Below are positions 15,534 through 24,182 of a stretch of 64,000 nt of DNA, piece after piece. Location: positions 310,001-374,000 of the forward strand of contig NZ_CAQI01000044.1 in the NCBI RefSeq assembly GCF_001046895.1, given 5' to 3'. Within the stretch, counting starts at the first letter, position 1, and every line of letters starts with the position of its first letter. This stretch comes from Pseudarthrobacter siccitolerans. Lineage in GTDB: Bacteria; Actinomycetota; Actinomycetes; Actinomycetales; Micrococcaceae. A program made the position numbers and the translations under genes. The notes under the pieces were generated by a model that had not been told where the DNA came from, searched no databases, and saw only the letters and a program-made list of their open reading frames with translations.

Positions 15534-16643
15534 GTGACCAAAGCCATGACCACAACAGCTGAAACCGCCGCCGGGATCCGGCTGCACGATCCCAACGTCC
15601 GCGGATTCGCCTCGGACAATTATTCGGGCGTCCATCCCGAGATCCTCGCAGCGCTGGCCGCCGCGAATGACGGCCACCAGGTTTCGTACGGGGAGGACGA
15701 TTACACCGCCAGGCTGCAGGAAGTGCTGGAAGGCCACTTTGGCGCCGGCATCGAGAGCTTCCCGGTCTTCAACGGCACGGGTGCCAACGTCCTGTCCCTG
15801 CAGTCGCTGCTTCCCCGCTGGGGCGCCGTGGTTTGCGCCTCCACAGCACACATCAACATGGACGAAAACGGTGCACCGGAACGCATCGGCGGCATCAAGC
15901 TGCTGCACGTCCCCACCCCGGACGGCAAGCTCACGCCCGAACTGATCGACCGGGAGGCCTGGGGCTGGGGCGATGAACACCGCGCCCAGCCGCTCGCCGT
16001 CTCCATCACCCAGACCACCGAACTGGGCACCTGCTACACGCCCGAAGAAGTCCGGGCCATCGCTGACCACGCGCATGCCAAGGGGATGAAGCTCCACATG
16101 GACGGTGCCCGGCTGGCGAATGCGGCCGCCCACCTCCAGGTCCCGCTGCGGGCATTCACGCGCGAAGCCGGCGTGGACATCCTTTCCTTCGGCGGCACCA
16201 AGAACGGGCTGCTGTTCGGTGAAGTGGTGGTGGCCCTGAACCCGGAGGCTGCGCACGGGCTGGTGTACCTGCGCAAGATGAACATGCAGCTGGCGTCCAA
16301 GATGCGCTTTATGTCGGCCCAGTTCATTGCCCTCCTGGAGGGGGACCTCTGGCTGCGCTCCGCCTCGCATGCCAATGCGATGGCAGCCAGGCTGCGCGCC
16401 GCCGTCGACACCATTGACGGGGTGCGGCCCACCCAGAAAACCGAGTCGAACGGCGTCTTTGCCATCCTCCCCGAGGGCGTGGCGGACCGGCTGCGGCAGT
16501 CCTTCCGTTTCTACGACTGGGACGAGGCCGCCCGGGAGGTGCGCTGGATGTGTTCGTTCGATACCACCGAGGAGGACATCGATGCCTTTGCCGATGCCAT
16601 CAGGCGTGAGCTTCGCACTTACCGAAGCGGGACGGCCAGCTAG
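15534..16643 (+). CDS. Threonine-aldolase-like PLP enzyme (beta-eliminating lyase family)
   Basis: A 369-residue fold-type I PLP enzyme. Landmarks: ASDNYSGVHPEI (about 26-37), the PLP-stacking His106 (STAHINMDE), HMDGARL (188-194) with the cofactor Asp190 and Arg193, and the Schiff-base Lys223 in SFGGTKNGL. Low-specificity L-threonine aldolases cleave threonine or allo-threonine to glycine and acetaldehyde; other members act on related beta-hydroxy amino acids. GTG at 15534 is chosen over the in-frame ATG at 15546 because of the -10 box 6 nt before it. Third gene of the DUF6421-SDR set, so its true substrate may be special. Confidence 0.82.
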   Translation: MTKAMTTTAETAAGIRLHDPNVRGFASDNYSGVHPEILAALAAANDGHQVSYGEDDYTARLQEVLEGHFGAGIESFPVFNGTGANVLSLQSLLPRWGAVVCASTAHINMDENGAPERIGGIKLLHVPTPDGKLTPELIDREAWGWGDEHRAQPLAVSITQTTELGTCYTPEEVRAIADHAHAKGMKLHMDGARLANAAAHLQVPLRAFTREAGVDILSFGGTKNGLLFGEVVVALNPEAAHGLVYLRKMNMQLASKMRFMSAQFIALLEGDLWLRSASHANAMAARLRAAVDTIDGVRPTQKTESNGVFAILPEGVADRLRQSFRFYDWDEAAREVRWMCSFDTTEEDIDAFADAIRRELRTYRSGTAS

Positions 16644-16689
16644 TCGCGCGGCGACGGCGAGCCTTCCCGCCGTCCCCGGCCCGGTTGCG

Positions 16690-16695
16690 TAACCT
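16690..16695 (+). promoter_or_regulatory. -10 box TAACCT of a leaderless DUF3000 transcript
   Basis: TAACCT is followed by exactly 6 nt and then the GTG start at 16702. Confidence 0.45.
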
Positions 16696-16701
16696 GCGAA
16701 G

Positions 16702-17352
16702 GTGAACGCACTTGACCAGGTTCCCCCGGAATTTCTCCACGCCTTGGGAACCCTCAGGAAAGCCCGGTGCCGCGGGGAACTCCGCCTTGCGGAGATCCCC
16801 GCGCCGGCACGCCTGGCGCCCTTTGCCGTAGCTCTTGGCGCAGAGGTCCTGGCGCCAGGACCAAATACAGCCGCTACTCCCCTGCACGGTCCTGCCGCCA
16901 TGGCGCTGGCTGCCGCCTCAGGAACAGCGGACGACGACGAGACAGAGTTGGCCACCGGCCGTTTTATCCTGCTCCACGACCCCGAGGGCTCGGCGGTGTG
17001 GGACGGCGAGTTCCGCATCGTTACCTATATCCGGGCGCAGCTCGAGCCGGAGATGGGCAACGACGAGATGCTGGGAACAGTGGCGTGGACCTGGCTGGTG
17101 GAGGCGCTCGAAAGCCACAAAGCGCCCTACCGCGCCGCCGGCGGCACTGCCACCCGGGTCCTCTCCGAAAGCTTCGGAACGCTGGCGGACAGGCCAGGGT
17201 CCATCGACATAGAACTCCGGGCTTCCTGGACTCCGGCCACCTCCGATGTCACCGCCCACCTCGAAGCCTGGTCCGACATGGTGTGCACTTACGCCGGCCT
17301 TCCGCCGCTTCCCGACGGCGTCACCCCGCTGCCGCAGCGGCGCCGGAACTAG
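16702..17352 (+). CDS. DUF3000 family protein
   Basis: A 216-residue actinobacterial protein of unknown function, equivalent in position to Rv2680 of M. tuberculosis, immediately upstream of the ribonuclease D gene as in that genome. No membrane segment or catalytic motif can be recognised. The conserved core is GRFILLHDPEG (about 90-100), WDGEFRIVTYIRA (about 103-115) and an acidic Trp-rich WTWLVEALE helix (about 131-139). The constant pairing with an exoribonuclease suggests an RNA-related role, which is only inference from context. Confidence 0.8.
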   Translation: MNALDQVPPEFLHALGTLRKARCRGELRLAEIPAPARLAPFAVALGAEVLAPGPNTAATPLHGPAAMALAAASGTADDDETELATGRFILLHDPEGSAVWDGEFRIVTYIRAQLEPEMGNDEMLGTVAWTWLVEALESHKAPYRAAGGTATRVLSESFGTLADRPGSIDIELRASWTPATSDVTAHLEAWSDMVCTYAGLPPLPDGVTPLPQRRRN

Positions 17353-17426
17353 CGGCGTGGCATGCGGCCAGGCGCGGGACGAAAGCGCGGCAGGGTTCCG
17401 GCGGCAGCCCGGAAGCGGCCGGCCGG

Positions 17427-17432
17427 TAAACT
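17427..17432 (+). promoter_or_regulatory. -10 box TAAACT upstream of the ribonuclease D gene
   Basis: TAAACT lies 9 nt before the ATG at 17442, predicting a leader of at most 2-3 nt. Confidence 0.4.
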
Positions 17433-17441
17433 GAAGGCATC

Positions 17442-18773
17442 ATGACCCCTAACATTCCGGAAAACACCACGGCCGGCGTCCCGGCTGCTGATACCGCACC
17501 CCACATCACGGTGGAGGGCTTTGACGCCCCCATCCCCCAGATCATTGAACTCGATTCGCCCCGCGACGGTGTTCCGCTGGTCATCGAAACGCAGGCCGGG
17601 CTGGAGCGGTGCGCAGCCGCCATCGCCGCCGGTACCGGACCGGCCGGCGTGGACGCCGAACGTGCCTCCGGCTTCCGCTACGGACAGCGCGCGTTCCTGG
17701 TCCAGATCCGCCGCGAGGGTGCCGGCACCTGGCTGATCGACCCCGAACCCTTCGACAACCTGGACATCATCAACGATGCCCTGCGCGGCGTGGAGTGGAT
17801 CCTGCACGCCGCCAGCCAGGACCTGCCCTGCCTGCACGAGCTCGGGATGTGGCCGGACAAGCTCTTCGACACCGAACTCGCCGCCCGCCTGGCCGGCCTG
17901 CCCAGGGTAGGGCTTGCCGCCGTCATCGAACAGCTGCTGGGCTTCGGACTTGCCAAGGAGCACTCCGCGGCGGACTGGTCCACGCGGCCCCTTCCCGAGC
18001 CATGGCTGCGGTACGCTGCCCTGGACGTCGAGGTCCTTACCGAACTGCGCGAAGAACTCATCGAACTCCTCGAAGCGGACGGCAAGCTGGAGTATGCGGA
18101 ACAGGAGTTCGCCGCCATCCTGGCTGCCGGACTGCCGCCTGCCCGTATTGACCCGTGGCGGAAAACCTCCGGCCTGCACCAGATCCGCGACCGGCGCCAG
18201 CTGGCCGCCGTCCGGGAACTGTGGCTGGAACGCGATTCCCTGGCGCAGAAGCGGGACGTGGCGCCGGGCCGGCTGATCCCGGACTCTGCCTTGGTTGCCG
18301 CCGCCAAGGCCATGCCGTCCACGGTGCCCCAGCTGCTGGGAACCAAAGGCTTCCACGGCCGCGCAGCCCAGCGCGAAGCTCCACGCTGGCTGCGCTGCAT
18401 TGCCGCAGCCCGGGACCTTGAGGAACTTCCGCCGCTGCACCTGGCCACCAACGCGCCACCGCCTCCCCGGGTCTGGGCGGACCGGGATCCCGAAGCCGCC
18501 GCACGCCTCGCCACCGCACGGCCTAAGCTGCAGGAAAAGGCCGACCAGCTGAAGCTCCCCCTTGAGAACCTGCTGACCCCGGATTACCTGCGTCGGGTAG
18601 CGTGGCGGCCCCCGGCGGAGACCAGTGAGGCATCCATTGCTGCCGAGCTCCGGGCGTTGGGCGCCCGCGAGTGGCAGGTGGAACTGGCAGCGCCCCTGAT
18701 TGCAAACGCGTTCCTCCACCCACAGCCGCTTCCGGCCAAAGAACCCAAACCGGACGTGGCCGCCGCCGGATAG
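17442..18773 (+). CDS. rnd: Ribonuclease D-like 3'-5' exoribonuclease with HRDC domain
   Basis: A 443-residue enzyme for trimming structured RNA 3' ends such as tRNA precursors. The DEDDy exonuclease domain (about 45-205) has Asp71-x-Glu73 (motif I), Asp127 in ASQDLPCLH (motif II) and Tyr191-x3-Asp195 in YAALDVEVL (motif III). An HRDC nucleic-acid-binding domain follows (about 220-310), then a C-terminal helical domain with further HRDC-like character. Counterpart of Rv2681. Coding ends 8 bp before a palindromic repeat cluster that may act in 3' processing of this message. Confidence 0.88.
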   Translation: MTPNIPENTTAGVPAADTAPHITVEGFDAPIPQIIELDSPRDGVPLVIETQAGLERCAAAIAAGTGPAGVDAERASGFRYGQRAFLVQIRREGAGTWLIDPEPFDNLDIINDALRGVEWILHAASQDLPCLHELGMWPDKLFDTELAARLAGLPRVGLAAVIEQLLGFGLAKEHSAADWSTRPLPEPWLRYAALDVEVLTELREELIELLEADGKLEYAEQEFAAILAAGLPPARIDPWRKTSGLHQIRDRRQLAAVRELWLERDSLAQKRDVAPGRLIPDSALVAAAKAMPSTVPQLLGTKGFHGRAAQREAPRWLRCIAAARDLEELPPLHLATNAPPPPRVWADRDPEAAARLATARPKLQEKADQLKLPLENLLTPDYLRRVAWRPPAETSEASIAAELRALGAREWQVELAAPLIANAFLHPQPLPAKEPKPDVAAAG

Positions 18774-18781
18774 CCTGCCCG

Positions 18782-18914
18782 ACGCTCTCTCACTTAACGC
18801 GTGCTTTTTTGTAACGCTCTCTCACTTGATGCCTGAATATCGCTCACGCTCTCTCCCTCTCTTGAGGAAAGTGAGAGAGCGCCGGCCCAAAAGACGCATT
18901 AAGTGAGAGAGCGT
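18782..18914. repeat. Palindromic repeat cluster built on CGCTCTCTCACTT
   Basis: A 133-bp intergenic block bounded by a perfect 16-bp inverted repeat, ACGCTCTCTCACTTAA (18782-18797) and its complement (18899-18914). Inside lie another direct copy (18814-18827), a partial copy (18846-18856) and a second inverted copy (18869-18881). The unit therefore occurs about five times in both orientations, with a T6 run at 18803-18808. It resembles a REP/BIME or small MITE-like element; no gene is encoded. Any terminator or messenger-stabilising role between the ribonuclease D gene and the thiolase is speculative. Confidence 0.8.
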
Positions 18915-19033
18915 CCCTTGGGGAGGGGTCTTGCCGGGTAAGTTACTGGCGAGTAACATGGAAAGCATTGCCGCTTGGCTGCCTGCCGTCTACCGGCATG
19001 CACCGGCGCCTACGTCTCGATGAGGAGTTACAC

Positions 19034-20341
19034 GTGAGCACAGCCCGCAACAGCGGAGAGCGCAGCGGCGCATCCGCGCGCACTGTCCGGGACGTCGTTT
19101 TTGTCGACGGCCTCCGCACCCCCTTTGGCCGGGCGGGAGAAAAAGGCATCTACGCCGGAACCCGTGCCGACGACCTGATAGTGAAATGCATCCGCGAACT
19201 GCGGCGCCGGAACCCGTCGCTCCCGCCGGAACGCGTTGATGAAGTGGCCATCGCTGCCACCACCCAGACCGGTGACCAAGGCCTCACCCTGGGCCGGACC
19301 GCGGCCCTGCTGGCGGGACTTCCCAGGACGGTCCCCGGCTTCGCGATCGACCGGATGTGTGCGGGCGCCATGACGGCCGTCACTGCCACCGCCGGCGGAA
19401 TCGGCTTCGGCGCCTACGACGTGGTGATCGCCGGCGGTGTGGAACACATGGGCAACCATCCGATGGGTTCGGGCGCAGATCCCAATCCACGGTTCATGTC
19501 CGAACGGCTGGTGGATCCCGCAGCGCTGAACATGGGCAACACAGCGGAGAACCTGCATGATCGCTTCCCTTCCATCACCAAAGACCGGACCGACGCTTAC
19601 GCAGTGGCGTCACAAACCAAATTTGATGCAGCCCGGCACAACGGCCGGATCCAGCCGGACCTGGTTCCGGTTGCGACTCTGAAGCCGGGCCAGGGCTGGA
19701 GCCTCAACACTGTTGATGAACCGCCGCGGCCCGGCACCACTATGGAGGACCTGGCAGCGCTCCGCACCCCGTTCCGTCCGCACGGGCGGGTGACCGCAGG
19801 AAATGCCGCGGGCCTGAACGACGGCGCCACCGCCGCCATCCTGGCATCCGCCGATGCCGCTGCCGAGCTGGGACTGCCGGTCCGGATGCGGTTGGTCAGC
19901 TACGCCTATGCGGGAGTCGAGCCTGACGTAATGGGCATCGGCCCCGTCCCGGCGACCGAAAAGGCGTTGAGAAACGCCGGGCTGTCCATCAACGAGATCG
20001 GCCTGTTCGAAATCAATGAAGCCTTTGCCGTCCAGGTGCTCAGCTTCCTGGACCACTTCGGCATTGCCGACGACGATCCCCGTGTCAACCGCTACGGCGG
20101 CGCAATCGCGGTGGGCCATCCCCTCGCATCCTCCGGTGTGCGGCTGATGAACCAGCTGGCCCGCCAGTTCGAGGAGGACCATTCCGTGCGGTACGGAATC
20201 ACCACCATGTGCGTAGGGTTGGGGATGGGGGCCACAGTGATCTGGGAGAACCCGCACCACGCCGAATACAGCGGAACCCTGCCAGGAGCATCCGAAGCCG
20301 GGACCGTCAACGCCGCAACCGTTTCCGAAGGAGCCGCATGA
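19034..20341 (+). CDS. fadA: Acetyl-CoA C-acyltransferase (3-ketoacyl-CoA thiolase)
   Basis: A 435-residue thiolase that releases acetyl-CoA from 3-ketoacyl-CoA in fatty-acid beta-oxidation. The nucleophile is Cys109 in DRMCAGAM; NEAFAVQ, GGAIAVGHPLASSG (His) and the second catalytic Cys in CVGLGMG are all present. The GTG at 19034 follows GAGGAG. An N-terminal tail of about 16 residues precedes the domain. The stop overlaps the next gene (ATGA), forming a classic fadA-fadB pair; here the small subunit is encoded first. Confidence 0.93.
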   Translation: MSTARNSGERSGASARTVRDVVFVDGLRTPFGRAGEKGIYAGTRADDLIVKCIRELRRRNPSLPPERVDEVAIAATTQTGDQGLTLGRTAALLAGLPRTVPGFAIDRMCAGAMTAVTATAGGIGFGAYDVVIAGGVEHMGNHPMGSGADPNPRFMSERLVDPAALNMGNTAENLHDRFPSITKDRTDAYAVASQTKFDAARHNGRIQPDLVPVATLKPGQGWSLNTVDEPPRPGTTMEDLAALRTPFRPHGRVTAGNAAGLNDGATAAILASADAAAELGLPVRMRLVSYAYAGVEPDVMGIGPVPATEKALRNAGLSINEIGLFEINEAFAVQVLSFLDHFGIADDDPRVNRYGGAIAVGHPLASSGVRLMNQLARQFEEDHSVRYGITTMCVGLGMGATVIWENPHHAEYSGTLPGASEAGTVNAATVSEGAA

Positions 20342-22518
20342 GCGCCGCAGATTTCACCAAGCTTGCCGATCTGTTCCCCCACGAGATCGTGACGCACTCC
20401 TATGTCCAGGACATTGAGCTGCCCGCGCAAGCCGGCAAGCCCAGCCCCGGTACCTTCGCCCTCATCACGCTGGACAACGGCCTGGACCACACCAAGCCCA
20501 CCACCCTGGGGCCGAACACCCTGGTGGAGCTGGGCACGCTGCTTGAGGAACTACGGGAGCGGGCCGGCCGCGGCGAGATCGTGGGTGTGGGCGTAACCGG
20601 CAAACCGTACTTCCTGGTGGCCGGCGCGGACCTCTCCGCCGTCAAGAACCTGGAAGAGCGCGAGCACGGGCTCTGGATGGCCCAGCTGGGCCACGACGTG
20701 TACGCCACACTCGCCAACCTCGGCGTGCCCAGCTTCGCGTTCATCAATGGCGCAGCCCTGGGCGGCGGCCTTGAGGTTGCCCTGCAGTCCACCTACCGCA
20801 CTGTGTCCACCGGCGCGGGTGCGCTGGCCCTGCCGGAAGCCTATCTTGGCCTGGTTCCGGGCTGGGGCGGCGTTTACCTCCTGCCGCGCCTCATCGGCCC
20901 GGAGAACGCGGTGAAGGTCATGATCGAGAACGCGCTCAGCAACAACCGGACGCTCACTGGCCCGCAGGCCTTCGCACTCGGCATTGCCGACGCCATGTTC
21001 GAACCCGCAGACTTCCTTGAGCAGTCCCTTGCCTGGGCCGGGAAGGTCATCTCCGGTGAGGTGACGGCGGAACGTCCCAACGCCGTCGACCCCGCTGATC
21101 CGGAAACGGCCGAGCGCTGGTCCGCGGCGGTGGCGGCCGGCCGGGCACTGGTGGAAGCGAAGACGTCCAATGCGGCGCCCGCTCCCGGCAAGGTCCTGGA
21201 TATCATGGAAGCCAACCGGACCATGACCCAGGCTGAGTCCGCGGCACTTGAGTGCGAAACGCTCGCCGAACTCATGCAGACCGACGAATTCCGCGCCACC
21301 GTGTACGCCTTCCTGGACCTGGTCCAGAAGCGCTCCAAGCGTCCTGCCGGGGCCCCGGACCGCAAGCTGGCCCGCCCGGTGACAAAAGTGGGTGTGGTGG
21401 GCGCCGGCCTGATGGCCAGCCAGCTCGCGCTGGTCTTCGCGCGGCAGCTGAAAGTTCCCGTGGTGATGACGGACATCGACCAGGCCAGGGTGGACAAAGG
21501 CGTGGGCTACGTTCACGCCGAGGTGGACAAGCTCCTTGCCAAGCAGCGCATCAGCCCGGACGCCGCCAACCGCACCAAGGCCCTGGTGACCGGTTCGGTA
21601 TCGAAAGACGTCTTCGCCGACGCGGACTTTGTGATCGAAGCGGTCTTTGAAGAGCTGAACGTCAAGAAAGAGGTCTTCGCCGAACTGGAGCGGATCGTCA
21701 CCCCGGAATGCATCCTGGCCACCAACACCTCGTCGCTGTCTGTCACGGCCATGGCCGAGGACCTGCAGCGTCCCGAACGGCTGGTGGGCTTCCACTTCTT
21801 CAACCCCGTGGCCGTGATGCCGCTGCTGGAGATCGTCCGCGCCCCGCGGACCGATGACGCCGTGCTGGCCACCGCCTTTGAACTGGCCAAGGCCCTGAAG
21901 AAGACCGGGGTGCTGGTCAAGGACGCGGCCGCTTTTGTGGTCAACCGGATCCTCCTGCGGCTGATGGGCGAGGTGACGGCGGCCTTCGATGAAAGCACTC
22001 CCGCCGAGGTGGCCGACAACGCCCTCCGCCCCATGGGCCTGCCCATGACCCCCTTCACCCTCGGTGCGATGGTAGGCCTTCCCGTGGCACAGCACGTCCA
22101 GGAGTCGCTCCACGCGGCCTTCGGCGACCGCTTCACCGTGTCCGCCAACCTGCAAAAGCTGATCGACAACGGCGTGAGGGGCATGTGGGCTCCAGGGCCT
22201 GATGGCAGCCAGGTGATCCCGGAATCCACGCTGTCCCTGATGTCCTTTGGCACCAGCCCTTCCACCGCTGACGAGGTGTTGCGCCGCACCCAGGACGCCC
22301 TCGCGGAGGAGATCGGCCTGATGCTGGCGGAAGGCGTGGTGGCGGGGCCTGAAGACATCGACCTCTGCATGATCCTTGGCGCCGGCTGGCCGCTGTTCCT
22401 GGGCGGCATCACCCCCTACCTTGACCGGGTGGGCGCCTCGGAACGCGTCAACGGCAAGCGCTTCCTGCCCGCAGGTGTGGCGTCCCGCAGGTCAGCGGAC
22501 AACCCGACGAAGGTGTAA
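20338..22518 (+). CDS. fadB: Trifunctional-type enoyl-CoA hydratase / 3-hydroxyacyl-CoA dehydrogenase
   Basis: A 726-residue alpha subunit of the beta-oxidation complex. The crotonase domain (about 35-245) has the oxyanion/catalytic segment NGAALGGGLE with Glu146 and PEAYLGLVPG with Glu167. The NAD-binding dehydrogenase domain begins at VGVVGAGLMA (351-360), with SSLSVTAMA and HFFNPV following and two C-terminal dehydrogenase domains after about residue 535. Translationally coupled to the thiolase by a 4-bp overlap. A strong terminator lies 40 bp after the stop. Confidence 0.92.
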   Translation: MSAADFTKLADLFPHEIVTHSYVQDIELPAQAGKPSPGTFALITLDNGLDHTKPTTLGPNTLVELGTLLEELRERAGRGEIVGVGVTGKPYFLVAGADLSAVKNLEEREHGLWMAQLGHDVYATLANLGVPSFAFINGAALGGGLEVALQSTYRTVSTGAGALALPEAYLGLVPGWGGVYLLPRLIGPENAVKVMIENALSNNRTLTGPQAFALGIADAMFEPADFLEQSLAWAGKVISGEVTAERPNAVDPADPETAERWSAAVAAGRALVEAKTSNAAPAPGKVLDIMEANRTMTQAESAALECETLAELMQTDEFRATVYAFLDLVQKRSKRPAGAPDRKLARPVTKVGVVGAGLMASQLALVFARQLKVPVVMTDIDQARVDKGVGYVHAEVDKLLAKQRISPDAANRTKALVTGSVSKDVFADADFVIEAVFEELNVKKEVFAELERIVTPECILATNTSSLSVTAMAEDLQRPERLVGFHFFNPVAVMPLLEIVRAPRTDDAVLATAFELAKALKKTGVLVKDAAAFVVNRILLRLMGEVTAAFDESTPAEVADNALRPMGLPMTPFTLGAMVGLPVAQHVQESLHAAFGDRFTVSANLQKLIDNGVRGMWAPGPDGSQVIPESTLSLMSFGTSPSTADEVLRRTQDALAEEIGLMLAEGVVAGPEDIDLCMILGAGWPLFLGGITPYLDRVGASERVNGKRFLPAGVASRRSADNPTKV

Positions 22519-22558
22519 AAGCGTGAAAGGCCAGCGCCACACCTGAAGCATCACACAA

Positions 22559-22593
22559 GGGCTCCGTCCGGGTTTCTCCGGACGGAGCCCTTT
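22559..22593 (+). terminator. Intrinsic terminator of the fadA-fadB operon
   Basis: GGGCTCCGTCCGG (22559-22571) pairs perfectly with 22578-22590 around a 6-nt loop and is followed by TTTCGTTTA. Confidence 0.88.
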
Positions 22594-22619
22594 CGTTTAT
22601 TGGCCGCACCCGGTTGGGG

Positions 22620-24182
22620 TCAGTGCGGTGCCAGCCGCCCGCCGTCGAGCGTTAACAGGCGGTCCGCCACCGAGCGCGCGTAGGGCACGTCGTGGGTGAC
22701 GAGGACGACGGCGGCACCCGCCGCTGCTGCGTTCTTCACCGCTGCGTCCAGGAGCCGGAGCCCGTCCCCGTCCAGGGCGACGGTAGGCTCGTCCAGGGCC
22801 AGGACCGTCGGCTTACGGGCGAGCACCGTTGCCAGGGCAAGCAGCCGTTGCTGCGACGCCGGGAGCTCGATGGGGTGGGCTTCCGCAGCCCTCAACAACC
22901 CGACAGCAGCCAGTGCGGCCCCGGTCCTGGCCGCCCCTTCGCTGCTGCCGAACCGCCGGTCCAGGCCGAACCGCACCTCCCGGGCAGCCGTCCGTTCGAA
23001 CAGTTGGTGCCGCGGGTGCTGGAACAGCAGGCCCACGGCCGCCGCCACCTCGCCCACAGGCCGGCCCGCAATGTCCTCGCCGTGCACCAGGACCGAGCCG
23101 GACGTGGGCCGCAGCAACCCGTTAAGGTGCCGCAGGAAGGTGGATTTCCCCGCCCCGTTCGGTCCGGTGACGGCAACGATCTCCCCGGGCATAACCCTGA
23201 GGTCGATCCCCCGGAGCACCTGTTCGGGCCTTTCCACCGCTGCCCCGCCGGTGCCTGGGCGGCCCTTCCTGCCGCCCGCCGCCTTGTCCGCGTACCCGAA
23301 GGCCACGCGCTGGAGCTCCAGGGCAGGGGTGGCCCTGGCAGCGATCGTGTCCCGGGCCTTCGCCCGTGGCTGCTGCCGCGCCTGCGGCCGGGTGCCAAGC
23401 CCACCAGTGCCGGTCCATCGGATGCCGCTGGGCAGCCGTCCAGGCGCTTCGGTAAGTTCAGCCGGGGTGCCGCTGGCCGTCACGGTGCCGCCGTCCAGCA
23501 CAGTCCAGCGTTGAGCCGGAAGGAGCGCCTTGTCCATGGCCTGGCTGAGGATCACGACGGCGGTCCCCCGCCTGAGGAGCGCGTCCACCAGGTTTGCCAG
23601 TTCATCCGCCCCGGCCGCATCCAGGGAAGCGAAGGGCTCATCCATGATCAGCACGTCGGGTTCCGTGATGACGGCGCAGCCGACGGCAAGGCGCCGTAAT
23701 TGGCCGCCGGAGAGCGTGTCCGGGTGGCGCTCCAGCAGCCCGGAAAGGCCAAGCAAATTAGCCGTCCGTTCCACGGCGGCCTTCATTGCCGTCCGGCCCA
23801 CGCCCGCGTTTTCCAGTCCGAACGCCAGCTCTTCGGCGACGGTAGCCCGGACCGTGGACAGGATGGCCGACGCGTCCTGCGGGACAAAACCCACCCGCCG
23901 GCCCCACTGCGCCGGGTCGATGCGTGGATCATCTGGCGCGCCCCGAAACTGCAGCCTGGTTCCGGCAAGCGTCAACTGGCCGAGTAACCGCCCGCCAGGT
24001 CCCGGCGGAAGCCAGCCCGCCAGGATCCGGCCGAGAGTGGATTTGCCGCAGCCGGACGGCCCCAGGATTGCCGTAAAGGTTCCGGGTTCAAAGGAGAGAT
24101 GCACGTTGTGGAGGACCGGCGCATCGTCGTCGTGGAAAGCGAAGCCGGCGATGCGGGCGGCGAGGATCGTGTTGGATGCCAC
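22620..24182 (-). CDS. ECF transporter fused A-A' ATPase
   Basis: A 520-residue protein made of two ABC ATPase domains, equivalent to fused EcfA1-EcfA2 that power an energy-coupling-factor importer. Domain 1: Walker A GPSGCGKST (41-49), signature LSGGQ (157-161), Walker B ending in DEP (181-183). Domain 2: Walker A GPNGAGKST (340-348), DEP at 464-466 and the switch His497. The second signature is degenerate, LPASQ (440-444) instead of LSGGQ, so one of the two composite ATP sites may be altered. Domains are joined by a basic linker (about 250-285). Last gene of the S-T-A operon, 0 bp from ecfT. Confidence 0.88.
   Translation of the reverse strand: MASNTILAARIAGFAFHDDDAPVLHNVHLSFEPGTFTAILGPSGCGKSTLGRILAGWLPPGPGGRLLGQLTLAGTRLQFRGAPDDPRIDPAQWGRRVGFVPQDASAILSTVRATVAEELAFGLENAGVGRTAMKAAVERTANLLGLSGLLERHPDTLSGGQLRRLAVGCAVITEPDVLIMDEPFASLDAAGADELANLVDALLRRGTAVVILSQAMDKALLPAQRWTVLDGGTVTASGTPAELTEAPGRLPSGIRWTGTGGLGTRPQARQQPRAKARDTIAARATPALELQRVAFGYADKAAGGRKGRPGTGGAAVERPEQVLRGIDLRVMPGEIVAVTGPNGAGKSTFLRHLNGLLRPTSGSVLVHGEDIAGRPVGEVAAAVGLLFQHPRHQLFERTAAREVRFGLDRRFGSSEGAARTGAALAAVGLLRAAEAHPIELPASQQRLLALATVLARKPTVLALDEPTVALDGDGLRLLDAAVKNAAAAGAAVVLVTHDVPYARSVADRLLTLDGGRLAPH

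Noticed and set aside
14736..17018. 760-residue open frame on the minus strand
   Set aside because: It lies antisense to the SDR, aldolase-like and DUF3000 genes, has a biased Gly/Arg/His composition and no family motif; such frames are a by-product of high GC content.
18782..18914. CRISPR-like array
   Set aside because: Repeats occur in both orientations with irregular spacing and no cas genes are present.
20551..22155. 534-residue minus-strand frame
   Set aside because: Antisense to the FadB-like gene; composition is a codon mirror with no recognisable domain.
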